Below the pieces are notes generated by a model. It saw nothing but the letters and a program-made list of their open reading frames with translations. It made no database searches and was not told where the DNA came from. Source: JBHOQS01 sp042408875 (GTDB taxonomy: Bacteria; Chloroflexota; UBA11872; JBHOQS01). Taken from it: DNA of 64,000 nt. A program made the translations under genes and the position numbers. The stretch spans positions 186,001-250,000 of the forward strand of contig JBHOQS010000023.1 of the NCBI GenBank assembly GCA_042408875.1. The letters run 5' to 3'. Position 1 is the stretch's first letter. Every line of letters begins with the position of its first letter. Shown one piece after another: positions 18,399 through 27,084 of the stretch.

Positions 18399-19576
18399 TG
18401 GCACGCAGCGACAAGCGGAGCTGGCGGAGCTACGATCCGCTCCTGCTCCTCACGGTCCTGGCGCTAGGGGCGTTCGGCGTGGCGGTGATCTACAGCGCCA
18501 CGAGCGCCACCAGCCGCCTGGATCTGAATAACCCGGCGGTCCGGCAGGCGTTGATGCTCTTCGCCGGGCTGGGGGTGATGGCCCTGGCGACGTTCATCGA
18601 CTATCGTATCTACGCCGCCCTGGCCGGACCGTTCTATCTGCTCAACCTGGTGCTACTGATGCTCGTGCTGGTGGCCGGACGTGGCACCCTGGGAGCGCAA
18701 CGCTGGCTCCAGATCGGGCCGCTCGACTTCCAGCCGTCTGAGTTTGGCAAGCTGTTCATCATCGTATCGCTGGCCAAGTTCCTGGCCGACCGTGAAGCGC
18801 AGGCTCGAAGCTGGCGCACGTTCCTGGCCTCGCTGGCGCTCGCGGCTGTGCCGATGGCCTTGATCTACCGCCAGCCGGACCTGGGCACTACGATGGTATT
18901 CGGCTTCATCTGGCTGTGCATGGTCACGATGGCCGGCGCGCGGCCGCTGCACATCTTTGTAACCGGCGTGACTGCGCTGGCAGCAGTGCCTCTGCTGTGG
19001 CACTTCCTGCACGGCTACATGCGCGGGCGGCTGCTCATTTTCCTCGACCCCCAGCGCGACCCGACCGGCGCCGGCTACAACATCATCCAGTCACGTATCA
19101 GCGTCGGATCAGGCGGCCTCTGGGGCAAGGGGTTTCTGCAAGGGAGCCAGACCCAGCTCAATTACCTGCGCGTGCGGCACACCGACTTCATCTTTTCGGT
19201 CGTCGCCGAAGAGCTTGGCTTCGTTGGCTCGATGGCGCTGCTCGGGCTTTACCTGTTGCTGCTTCTGCGCTGCCTGCGCGTGATAGGCATCGCCCGCGAT
19301 ACGTTTGGCCGCCTGCTCGCCACAGGCATCAGCGCCATGCTGTTCTTCCAGATCTTTGTGAACATCGGCATGAATATTGGTCTGATGCCGGTGACCGGCA
19401 TCCCGTTGCCGCTGGTTAGCTACGGTCGCTCCTCGTTCCTCACCATTCTGATCGGGATCGGCATACTCCAGAGCATCCTGGTGAACAGCCAGCCGGGCTG
19501 GTACGAGCCGCCCCCGCTGGTGCGCGTGCCTTCCTGGGTGCGCCTCCGTCGGCCCCGCGCCGCGGCGCGGGTGTGA
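18398..19576 (+). CDS. rodA: SEDS peptidoglycan glycosyltransferase RodA
   Basis: 392 residues, with about ten membrane helices. SEDS marks are GAQRWLQIGPLDFQPSEFGKL, IYRQPDLGTTMVFGFIWL, the HTDFIFSVVAEELGFVGS loop, and NIGMNIGLMPVTGIPLPLVSYGRSS near the end. RodA polymerises glycan strands from lipid II with PBP2. The start ATG overlaps the mrdA stop by one base (TGATG). The operon ends here, facing a minus-strand glycosidase-like gene 22 bases away. Confidence 0.96.
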   Translation: MARSDKRSWRSYDPLLLLTVLALGAFGVAVIYSATSATSRLDLNNPAVRQALMLFAGLGVMALATFIDYRIYAALAGPFYLLNLVLLMLVLVAGRGTLGAQRWLQIGPLDFQPSEFGKLFIIVSLAKFLADREAQARSWRTFLASLALAAVPMALIYRQPDLGTTMVFGFIWLCMVTMAGARPLHIFVTGVTALAAVPLLWHFLHGYMRGRLLIFLDPQRDPTGAGYNIIQSRISVGSGGLWGKGFLQGSQTQLNYLRVRHTDFIFSVVAEELGFVGSMALLGLYLLLLLRCLRVIGIARDTFGRLLATGISAMLFFQIFVNIGMNIGLMPVTGIPLPLVSYGRSSFLTILIGIGILQSILVNSQPGWYEPPPLVRVPSWVRLRRPRAAARV

Positions 19577-19598
19577 CCTGCCACCCCGGGCAAGGCGA

Positions 19599-21728
19599 TT
19601 ACCAGCGCGTCTCGCCGCTCTCCCAAGCGAACTCCTGCAGGGGCGCAACCACCCGCATGCCGGTACACGCTAGGCGCATGCTGTCCTCGGCCTCCTGCAG
19701 GGGCGTGACCAGAGCAGCACGGCGCTCCGGGAAGCTTGCGAGTTCCCCGCGCTCGATGCGCTCGAGGACGTCACGCCAGCGCTCGAGCAGCACGTCCCAT
19801 TTCATGTAGCTGCGTTGCAGCCGACTCACCCCGCGCACTGCCAGCCGCTGGAGGGCAAAAAGCCGGTCACGCGTCCAGACACATTCGTCCAGCAGGGCAT
19901 CAGTCTCGCGCAGGCGGCGCTCCAGGTACGTGATCGTACGGCGTAGCCCCGGGCGCGGGTCGGGCAAGCTGTGCCATGCTGCGGCGCGGTAGCGCAGCGT
20001 TGCCGCGAGCTGGCGGTCGCGGCGCTGCACCTGCTGAATATAGTCGAGCATAAGCACGCCCAGGCGCAGCACCAGCCAGCGCCAATTCTCCAGGAGCTCC
20101 GGCGCAACCGTCTCGCAGCGCTCCATCAGCGCTCGTGCCTCCGGTACCAGCGGACTGTGATAGAGCGGGCCGCTCAGCGCCTGCTCGAGCTTCAGGATCA
20201 TCGCCGCGGCCGGCTCGGCGCACGCGGATCCGAAAAACCAGCGCGCGTACTCAGCGACGATCTCTTCTGCGGGGCGCGCCGGGTTCCAGTCCAGCGCTGA
20301 CCAGACAAACTTGTTCACGTCGTCCGTGGTGCCCTCGGAATAGGGGATTGAGCCATCGCCACCTGTGGCGGTGACGTGATGGATCGCCGCCATCTCGCGC
20401 GGGCGCGGCGCTGGGCCGTCCTCGCGCTGCCAGACGAACTGCACCGCCGGATCCATTCCCACGATCGGATACTGGCAGCGGAACGTATGGGTCTCATCAG
20501 GGTAGAGGATCAGGCGGTAGCGGCCGGGCAGCGCGGCGCGTAAACGCGCCGGCGGACCGGCCAAGGGGCCGCTGCGGGCGTAGCCTTCCAGCGAAAAATC
20601 GCTGCCCGCGGCGTCTGGCGGATCGAAGGTCATGATCTCTCCAAAGGGCCCGAAGGCGACCCCCTCGATCCACTCCGGCCGTTCACGATCCAGCCAGTCC
20701 AGCACATAGCCAGCTTCAGCCGCCGTGAGTCCCTGTAACGAGAGCCAGACCATGCACTGGGGGTGGTATCGACGAGCAAGCTCGGTCTGCTCGCACACCA
20801 GCTCCAGGTACACCGGTCCCCATGGGTTACACTGCTCGCAGCCAGGACAACCCCCATCATCCCGCGAGGGCAGGAACAGCACATCCAGGTGCTCTAACTC
20901 CGCGAACAGTCGCTCGCGAATAGCGCGGATGCGCCGCCGGGCTTCTGGGATCTGCGGGCAGACATAGGGACCGCCGAATTTGGTGAGCTCCGGGTGGCGC
21001 TTGACCTCCTCAGGGAAGATATCGTTGGTGGGGATCCAGAGGCCGTAGCGCATGCCCAGCGCATGGCACAGGCCCGGGATCCGGCGCTGGATTTCCCACT
21101 GACGCCGGAATTCTGCCTCGCGCTCCGGCCGGTCGAACCACGGTGGCTCACCCGGGAGCGCGCCGTCCCCGAACGGCAAGGCCCCGGTCCAGCGTGCCGG
21201 ATGCAAGGGATAGAGGATAACGCTGTTGCAGCCCCATGCAGCGAGTTCGGTGAGATAGTCCTGCCAGTGCGACCACTCCCACTTGTCGTAAGCGGTCGTC
21301 TGCTTGTGGTTGGCTAGCGTGTGGCCGCGGATAGGAAAGGCCGGTCGCTCGCGCAGCGACAGCCGGCGTAGACGCACACTGCCAGGCGCAAGCTCGAGCG
21401 TGCGTGCGAGCTTGCCCGCCGCAGCCATGCTCGCATTGGCACTGCCGGCGAGCGCATAGACAGAGGGGGCTGCCGGATCACCGTCACACCACAGGACGAG
21501 CTCCTCCAAGAACTCGGGAAGTGGCACCCCTGGAAACAGCTCGGTTCCGTCACCGGGTGTTCCCAGCACGACATCGCCCGGGGCAGCTGGTGCGCCTTGG
21601 GCGATCTCCCAGCGAACACCGCTGCGCGCCTGAACCTCCCGCTGAAGATACGCCGCGGCACGAACAGTCTGAGGTGCTGCGGCGCGTCCAATAATAATGC
21701 GAGTCCGAGGACCAAGTTGCCATATCAT
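19599..21728 (-). CDS. Glycoside hydrolase-like protein (GH67/GH20-type N-terminal domain and barrel)
   Basis: 709 residues, no signal peptide. An N-terminal alpha/beta domain (RTIIIGRAA-like opening, VVLGTPGDGTELF, YALAGSANASMAAAGKLAR) resembles the small domain preceding the barrel in alpha-glucuronidases and hexosaminidases. RPAFPIRGHTLANHKQ and YLTELAAWGCNSVILYPLHP then look like the start of a TIM barrel. FLPSRDDGGCPGCEQCNPWG carries a conserved-looking Cys/Asp cluster. The exact GH family and catalytic acids are not certain. ATG 21728 has GGAGG 8 bases upstream. Confidence 0.6.
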   Translation of the reverse strand: MIWQLGPRTRIIIGRAAAPQTVRAAAYLQREVQARSGVRWEIAQGAPAAPGDVVLGTPGDGTELFPGVPLPEFLEELVLWCDGDPAAPSVYALAGSANASMAAAGKLARTLELAPGSVRLRRLSLRERPAFPIRGHTLANHKQTTAYDKWEWSHWQDYLTELAAWGCNSVILYPLHPARWTGALPFGDGALPGEPPWFDRPEREAEFRRQWEIQRRIPGLCHALGMRYGLWIPTNDIFPEEVKRHPELTKFGGPYVCPQIPEARRRIRAIRERLFAELEHLDVLFLPSRDDGGCPGCEQCNPWGPVYLELVCEQTELARRYHPQCMVWLSLQGLTAAEAGYVLDWLDRERPEWIEGVAFGPFGEIMTFDPPDAAGSDFSLEGYARSGPLAGPPARLRAALPGRYRLILYPDETHTFRCQYPIVGMDPAVQFVWQREDGPAPRPREMAAIHHVTATGGDGSIPYSEGTTDDVNKFVWSALDWNPARPAEEIVAEYARWFFGSACAEPAAAMILKLEQALSGPLYHSPLVPEARALMERCETVAPELLENWRWLVLRLGVLMLDYIQQVQRRDRQLAATLRYRAAAWHSLPDPRPGLRRTITYLERRLRETDALLDECVWTRDRLFALQRLAVRGVSRLQRSYMKWDVLLERWRDVLERIERGELASFPERRAALVTPLQEAEDSMRLACTGMRVVAPLQEFAWESGETRW

Positions 21729-21780
21729 CTGTCTGACCTCCGGGCCAGCGCGATGCCGTTCCAACGAATCTGCCTCAAAG

Positions 21781-21825
21781 AGCTACAGAGCTACTACAGA
21801 GCTACTACAGAGCTACTATAGAGCC
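21781..21825. repeat. Tandem 11-base leader repeats upstream of the glycosidase-like gene
   Basis: AGCTACAG is followed by AGCTACTACAG twice and AGCTACTATAG, all contiguous. The array is about 50 bases upstream of the start codon at 21728. Confidence 0.8.
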
Positions 21826-21870
21826 ACGATCTCCTCCATGGTGTGTCTCCTAAGTGTATCTTGGTGTGTT

Positions 21871-21953
21871 CTATAAAATAATATAAAAATACAATAAAAA
21901 TACAATAAAAATATAATAAAAATATAATATAAAAAATACAAAAAGACTAAAAC
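21871..21953. repeat. A+T-rich 11-base tandem repeat in divergent intergenic region
   Basis: TACAATAAAAA occurs at 21890-21900 and 21901-21911 and TATAATAAAAA at 21912-21922, with degenerate flanks. It is almost pure A/T and lies in a 480-base region between divergent genes. The remainder to 22209 shows no gene. Confidence 0.8.
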
Positions 21954-22209
21954 AACCATAGCGGTATGCTCGGCGAGCGCGCGAGTGCCTCGGACGCAGC
22001 CACGCGCTACGCGCCCCGAATGCCGTCCCGTGAGCGCGGCACCCGAGAAAACGCGGTACCCTAGAACTAGTAGTCCGATCTGCGGCCTGCCAATACCACA
22101 AGCCTGGGGATGTGAGGATCGTGCAGCACCCGTCCATGGGGCCTTCTCACACGCACCCGTACTCTTCACGTAGGGCGTTATTATACACTCCAGTCACAGG
22201 TGAGGAGCG

Positions 22210-23121
22210 ATGGTTCGCATGCCTGAGCAGCATTCGCCTGTTCGTGAGCTCGGCGTTGCCCTTGCTATTACCACGACGTTTTTCGTGGTCGAGGTCGCGG
22301 GGGGCCTGCTGACTGGGAGCCTAGCGCTGCTGGCGGACGCCGGGCACATGCTCACCGACGCCGGCGCGCTGGGCCTGGCGCTGTTCGCGCTCTGGGTCAG
22401 TCGCCGCCCCATCACGGCGCGGCGGAGCTACGGCTACTACCGCATGGAAATCCTGGCAGCGCTCGTCAATGGCGTGGCGCTCGTGCTGATCGCCGTGTAC
22501 ATCTTCTGGGAGGCGATCGAGCGCTTGCAGCATCCGCCGGAGGTGCAATCCCTCCCGATGCTGGCCGTCGCCGGCATGGGCCTGCTGGCTAACCTGGCGA
22601 CCCTGGCGGTGCTGGGCCATGAATCGCACGCGAACCTGAATGTGCGCGCTGCCCTGCTGCATATTGTCGGAGACCTCTTCGGCTCGCTCGGTGCGATTAC
22701 AGCCGGTGCAGTGATGCTGCTTACCGGCTGGTATCTGGCCGACCCGCTGCTGTCAATCGCCATTGGCGCGCTGATCCTCTGGAGCGCCTGGGGCCTGGTG
22801 GGGGAAAGCGTGGACATTCTGCTTGAGGCTACGCCACGCCATATCGATGCCTCAGAAGTCGCGGATGCCATGGCGTCGATTGACGGCGTGGTCGAGGTGC
22901 ACGACCTGCACATCTGGACTCTGACGTCGGGATATCTGGCGCTGAGCGCGCACGCGGTGGTGCCGGACTACTCCCGCGCCGCGCAAGTGCTCAGTGAGCT
23001 GACAGCGCTGCTCCACGACCGCTATGGTATTGAGCACGCCACGATCCAGATCGAAGTGCCCGGTGCGCATCCAGAGCTGCGGCATGCTCCGGTAGTCCAT
23101 CGGGTGCATCAGCACCGCTAG
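22210..23121 (+). CDS. Cation diffusion facilitator (CDF) metal exporter, CzcD-like
   Basis: 303 residues. Six membrane helices are followed by a cytoplasmic ferredoxin-like domain (VVEVHDLHIWTLTSGYLALSAHAVV). The tetrahedral metal site is visible as HMLTD (HxxxD, helix II) and HIVGD (helix V). The family exchanges Zn2+, Cd2+ or Co2+ for protons. The His-rich C-terminus HRVHQHR is short. GAGGAG lies before the ATG at 22210. Confidence 0.92.
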   Translation: MVRMPEQHSPVRELGVALAITTTFFVVEVAGGLLTGSLALLADAGHMLTDAGALGLALFALWVSRRPITARRSYGYYRMEILAALVNGVALVLIAVYIFWEAIERLQHPPEVQSLPMLAVAGMGLLANLATLAVLGHESHANLNVRAALLHIVGDLFGSLGAITAGAVMLLTGWYLADPLLSIAIGALILWSAWGLVGESVDILLEATPRHIDASEVADAMASIDGVVEVHDLHIWTLTSGYLALSAHAVVPDYSRAAQVLSELTALLHDRYGIEHATIQIEVPGAHPELRHAPVVHRVHQHR

Positions 23122-23173
23122 TGCCGGAGCGGGGCAGCCTGTCTGAAGGGGGGCTTTGCAACAGCGCTGCTGA

Positions 23174-23893
23174 TCATACGTCGACCGGTGCAGTCGTTGA
23201 AGAGCCTTGGCGGCGCTGGACCTCTGTTACGCCGGGGCTCTGCGCCGCCTCCCCGAGGCGGCGCAAGAGGCGCGCCAGCGTCTCGGGTGGGAGGGCCCCT
23301 CCATCCAGCAGCGCCAGATGCACCTCCAGTTCACGGAGCTGCCGGCGCAGGGCTAAACGACGCAGCCGGCGCGCCTCGGTGCCGAGCCGGCGGAGAAGGT
23401 CGCTGGCAAAAAGACGGCCGTCGGGGGTATTCGTCGCCAGTGAGAACGGGCCCTGCCAGCCCGGCGTGAGCGTCCAGCCGGCCGCACGGGCGGCATGCTC
23501 TGCGTCACGTCGGAACTGCGAGCGGCAGTGCACGATCTCCAGGTCATGCAGTGGCAGCCGTTCGAGTGCAGCGCGGAAGACCAGGAGCTCGTCATAGCCG
23601 AAAAGTCGATTGCGCAGCCAGAGCCAGGCCAGGTTGCGTGGCTGGAGAATGACCGTCAGGCGGGCAGAACGAAACGGTGCGCTCAGGTGCGGCAGGTCGA
23701 TCTGAAAGCCATTGATACCATACCAGCGAATGCTGCCGCCCTGAGCCGACCAGCTCGTCAGCAGCCGCCAGCAGTAGCGCGCCCAGCGCTCCCCGATGGC
23801 GCGGTTGAGCAGGCTCCCGCCGAAGTAGAACACCAGGATGGTCACGGCCAGCGCCACCACGGCCTGCGTGGCCAGCTCTGAGAGCGGCAGCAT
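23174..23893 (-). CDS. Single-pass membrane protein of unknown function
   Basis: 239 residues that I do not recognise. One N-terminal membrane helix (VVALAVTILVFYFGGSLLN) is followed by a soluble part with WYGINGFQIDLPHL, an Arg/Leu-rich helix at ~185-215 and a Ser/Thr tail. It is the last gene of a four-gene minus-strand cluster. ATG 23893 follows GAGGAG; an upstream in-frame ATG at 23905 is possible. Confidence 0.6.
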   Translation of the reverse strand: MLPLSELATQAVVALAVTILVFYFGGSLLNRAIGERWARYCWRLLTSWSAQGGSIRWYGINGFQIDLPHLSAPFRSARLTVILQPRNLAWLWLRNRLFGYDELLVFRAALERLPLHDLEIVHCRSQFRRDAEHAARAAGWTLTPGWQGPFSLATNTPDGRLFASDLLRRLGTEARRLRRLALRRQLRELEVHLALLDGGALPPETLARLLRRLGEAAQSPGVTEVQRRQGSSTTAPVDV

Positions 23894-23905
23894 CGTACTC
23901 CTCAT

Positions 23906-24304
23906 TCAGGCAGCCGGCTTCTCCACCGCCACGATGTCGTGCACAATGAGCTCGCCGAGACGGCGGTAGCGCAGCTCGACGCGCTGTACCCGCCCGGTAA
24001 TCTGCACCAAGAGGCAGTCGGCGCTGCGGCTGAAACCGTCTCCGGCGAGCTGCCGCGCGGTCAGCATGCCCTTCTTCACGACGAGGAAGGTGACCTGACC
24101 GCCCGGATCAACGACACCCAGGGCGCGATAGCCCAGGTGGAGCTGCCACGGCGCGCGGGTCTCGTTGACGACGAGGAGCTCCTCCTCATCACCGCCGCTG
24201 CCAACCTTCGTCTTCTGCCAGGGAAACCGGAAGCGCAGAAAGCCGCGCTTTGTCTGGGTCTGCGTGGGAGGCGTGGGCGCCTCCGGCTCGACGACAACTG
24301 GCAT
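23906..24304 (-). CDS. Small protein of unknown function
   Basis: 132 residues. An acidic Pro/Thr-rich start (VEPEAPTPPTQTQT) leads to a basic patch (KRGFLRFRFPWQKTK) and a beta-rich C-terminal domain (LLVVNETRAPWQLHLGYRALGVVDPGGQVTFLV) that could be a small sandwich fold. There is no signal peptide. It sits third in the cluster, 12 bases before the membrane protein gene. The start could also be 24349. Confidence 0.55.
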   Translation of the reverse strand: MPVVVEPEAPTPPTQTQTKRGFLRFRFPWQKTKVGSGGDEEELLVVNETRAPWQLHLGYRALGVVDPGGQVTFLVVKKGMLTARQLAGDGFSRSADCLLVQITGRVQRVELRYRRLGELIVHDIVAVEKPAA

Positions 24305-24388
24305 GCTGGGCTCGCTTTCTCGGTAGACCGATCCTGATACGCCGCTCACAGCGGCTCGATCTGATGGTCGCGCCGCACAGCCGCGCCG

Positions 24389-24742
24389 TCAACTGGCGCA
24401 GGATACCTGTCCATCAACTGTGAGGAGTAGAAAACCACCTCCGGCGCGGCGGAAGACAACCTCGACGCCGCGCAGAATGAGCACGTCAGTGATGTCTTTG
24501 AACACCACGAAGCACCCGGGCGGATTGCCGCCGACGTGTACATCGGCGCGGCGGAGCGACGGCCACAGCACGGCGCGCACATTGGTGTTCAGCGCACGGC
24601 TGTACAGGTGAAGGATGTAGGCCGACTCGCCCTGGGCGCTGTACGGCGCCTGCTCGCAGGACGCACCAAGCTCCACAGCCACCCGCGACACAGTCGCCGC
24701 TGTGAACTCCAGACGCTCCGGGACCGGCGGCACGGTGCTCAC
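24389..24742 (-). CDS. Small protein of unknown function
   Basis: 117 residues, mixed alpha/beta, with no motif that I recognise. FTAATVSRVAVELGASCEQ and VLWPSLRRADVHVGGNPPG are its most regular segments. Its ATG overlaps the stop of the upstream hydrolase gene (ATGA, 4 bases), which argues for translational coupling and a linked function. Confidence 0.6.
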   Translation of the reverse strand: MSTVPPVPERLEFTAATVSRVAVELGASCEQAPYSAQGESAYILHLYSRALNTNVRAVLWPSLRRADVHVGGNPPGCFVVFKDITDVLILRGVEVVFRRAGGGFLLLTVDGQVSCAS

Positions 24743-25551
24743 TCTCCGCTGCCAGCGGCGCGCACTGCGACCATACCGCGTTGCGGTGACTCGGGCTGCG
24801 CAGGGGCAATGGCTGTCGCTTCCTGTTCGGGCAGCGCGCCCAGGTCGGCCAGCACTCGCCGCGCCAGGCGGCCCTTCATGCCGTGGGGCGGGTACGGCCG
24901 CATGTAGTCGTTCCAGAGGAAGGTCTGATAGTTGCGCGCCCCGCGGATACGCCCGCCGATAGGATCCAGCCAGTTGTTGATAGTCACGCAGGTGACGCCT
25001 ACCTCCTCAGGGCACAGCCGACACGGACCGATCCCGGCGCCGAGCAGCCAGCCGCACACCTCACGCAGCCAGTCGATGGGAGCGTCGATGAAGATCGCAT
25101 GGCGCGGCTTCTCCACCTCGACCCAGTCGTGGCCGGCGGTGAGCAGGTACTTGATCACGTTGCCGCCGCGGCTGTGGCCGATGAGGGTGATAGTGCGCAG
25201 GCCGCGCATCTGCTCGTATAACAGCGCCTGTGCGGTGCGGACCGACCCGCGGATCGAGCCCCCCGGCACGGCGCGCCAGTCGAAGAAGAGCAGGCCGCAG
25301 GCCCGCATCAGCCGGCGCCGCTCGGCGTCGGTGATGCCAGTGCGCCGCCAGGTAGACCAGAACGCCTCCCACTCCTCGTCGGACCAGCCGTGAAAGGCGT
25401 TGATCCACTCGCGCCAGGCATCCGGCCACTCGAACCAGTGGTCGGTCATCACGCCGCTCACCAGCACCAGGTTCCGTGGGGGCGGTGGTGCGCCCTGCTC
25501 GGCTAGACGGCTATATCGCTCTAGTGCGCGCTCATACAGCTCCCTGTTCAT
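24739..25551 (-). CDS. Alpha/beta hydrolase-like protein (lipase-type nucleophile motif)
   Basis: 270 residues. NLVLVSGVMTDHWFEW resembles the first core strand and oxyanion loop, and GHSRGG is the serine nucleophile elbow after TITLIGHS. IFIDAPIDWLRE may carry the acid. A Cys-rich patch CRLCPEEVGVTC lies near the C-terminal third. Substrate unknown. It is first in a four-gene cluster with three unrecognised proteins. A TATAAT at 25579-25584 (minus strand) may drive it. Confidence 0.65.
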   Translation of the reverse strand: MNRELYERALERYSRLAEQGAPPPPRNLVLVSGVMTDHWFEWPDAWREWINAFHGWSDEEWEAFWSTWRRTGITDAERRRLMRACGLLFFDWRAVPGGSIRGSVRTAQALLYEQMRGLRTITLIGHSRGGNVIKYLLTAGHDWVEVEKPRHAIFIDAPIDWLREVCGWLLGAGIGPCRLCPEEVGVTCVTINNWLDPIGGRIRGARNYQTFLWNDYMRPYPPHGMKGRLARRVLADLGALPEQEATAIAPAQPESPQRGMVAVRAAGSGE

Positions 25552-25578
25552 AGCCAGACCAGCCTTGCCTCAGCAACA

Positions 25579-25584
25579 ATTATA
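25579..25584 (-). promoter_or_regulatory. Possible -10 element for the four-gene cluster
   Basis: A perfect TATAAT on the minus strand, 28 bases before the hydrolase start. No good -35 element is visible. Confidence 0.35.
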
Positions 25585-25938
25585 CCTGTGCGTCTGCTCG
25601 TTCCGCCGTCTTCTGGTGCGTTGGGCCCTGTCGACGGATTTCGGAAACGGATACACAGCTGGGGCAAGCAGCGATGCAGACACACTCCTGGGAGAGGAAG
25701 AGAAGGCGGCGTTGCGGTGTAATTTTATTTTATTAATATTTTATTATAATAATTATTAGCAAGACATCTGCGCCTACTCGCCTGTGCTCTTTCGCAAGCC
25801 CTGCCCGCCTCTGGCATGCGTGCAATCCGTTCCCTGAGCCTTTCCTGGCACCGAGTGAGTGATCTGCACGTCGGGCATGCATCTGGCATCCGTATGATCC
25901 GTTCCTAAGATCCGTTGCCACCGCTTCCCCAGCGCCAC
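25585..25938. repeat. Intergenic region with A+T-rich tract and degenerate repeats
   Basis: No gene is seen. 25721-25759 is a pure A/T tract. 25805-25925 holds several degenerate copies of ATCCGTTCC and GGCATGC, for example GATCCGTTCC and GATCCGTTGC in direct succession. Confidence 0.6.
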
Positions 25939-26796
25939 TCATGCCTGCGCGAGCGAGGCGACGATACCCGCCAGATAGCGGGCGGCGCGCGCCAATTCTC
26001 GATCCACCTCCTCGACGGTCGAGCCCTTGACGAGCTCGACTACGCAGGGGCCGCTGAAGCCCGCACTAGCCAGTGTGCGGAAGATGGCAGCGTGGTCGAT
26101 GTCTCCGTCGCCGGGCGTGGGGAAATCATCGGTGCCGCGCGGACCCCGGTGATCCTTGACACACAGCGCCACCGTCTGGCCGGCGATCTCTTTGATGTCC
26201 TCTTCGGGCGCGAGCCCTTCGTAGTAGTGCACGTTGCCGGCATCGTAGCAGACGCGCACAGCCGGGGAGCCGATCCGCTCCAGCGTGTCGGCTAGCTCCC
26301 AAGCGGCCGCGGTGAGGCCCATGTGTGGCTTGAGCACGACCAGCACGTTCGTCTGTTCGGCAGCGCGCGCCAGCGGCGCCATGCCAGCGAAGAAGCGCGC
26401 GGTGAGCTCTTGCCACTCCCGGCGTGGCCGCCGCACCGTGAGCCCCTTACGGTATGGTGACGGGCCCCACATGAGCAGCCGGGCGATGCCCAGTGCCTGG
26501 CAGACGTCCAGGTCCCGGTAGTAGCTCTCGAGCGTCTCCGGGCCGATGTCTCCGCCACGCCGGGCGAACATCATCACTGGAGTGAGCCCGGCGTCCGCTA
26601 GCACCTGCCGCACCTCCCGTAGGTGCTGCGGGGATGAGTCCTCGGGCACGAGCATCCTCCCCGGCGCGAGCTCTTGGCGCTGGTTCAGGCCGATATAGTC
26701 GAAGCCTGCTGCCTTGATGCCGCGCAGCGTCTGGGCAAAGGTCGCCCTCACACTCATATGCGGTCGTGTGAGGGCGCCGAGCTGAAAGTCAGGCAT
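25939..26796 (-). CDS. Sugar phosphate isomerase/epimerase-like TIM-barrel protein
   Basis: 285 residues of the AP-endonuclease-2/xylose-isomerase-like barrel. Expected strands and ligands are visible: FDYIGLNQRQELAPG, PVMMFARRGGDIG, NVLVVLKPHMGLTAA, VRVCYDAGNVHYYEG, ALCVKDHRG, TPGDGDIDHAAIF and CVVELVKGSTVEEVD, with Glu/Asp/His metal positions. It probably isomerises or epimerises a sugar or polyol. ATG 26796 has AAGGAG 9 bases upstream and directly abuts a repeat array. Confidence 0.85.
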   Translation of the reverse strand: MPDFQLGALTRPHMSVRATFAQTLRGIKAAGFDYIGLNQRQELAPGRMLVPEDSSPQHLREVRQVLADAGLTPVMMFARRGGDIGPETLESYYRDLDVCQALGIARLLMWGPSPYRKGLTVRRPRREWQELTARFFAGMAPLARAAEQTNVLVVLKPHMGLTAAAWELADTLERIGSPAVRVCYDAGNVHYYEGLAPEEDIKEIAGQTVALCVKDHRGPRGTDDFPTPGDGDIDHAAIFRTLASAGFSGPCVVELVKGSTVEEVDRELARAARYLAGIVASLAQA

Positions 26797-26813
26797 CTGC
26801 ACTATCTCCTTCA

Positions 26814-26890
26814 CCCAATGCTAGCTAACCCAATACTAGCTAACTCAATGCTAATTACCCCAGCGCTAACTGAAACCCAATGCTAGCTAA
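26814..26890. repeat. Tandem 15-base leader repeats upstream of the isomerase gene
   Basis: CCCAATGCTAGCTAA at 26814-26828 and CCCAATACTAGCTAA at 26829-26843 are followed by three more diverged copies, the last an exact CCCAATGCTAGCTAA. The first copy lies 18 bases from the start codon. 26891-27084 holds no gene; a TATACT at 27041-27046 may serve the chromate transporter genes. Confidence 0.85.
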
Positions 26891-27084
26891 CGACCTAATA
26901 CTCTCCGATACTCGTCAGGATCCAGTTGCGTGTGGCGCTCACTGGAGTGCTCACTCCGCCCTACTCTGCCCCTCACCCCAGTACGCCATATGGTAAACAT
27001 GCGTGCAGATTACGCACTACGCATGACGTATTACGGGCGCTATACTAGAGACACTGCCCTCCACGGTCAAGCGCGGTCGAGCCG

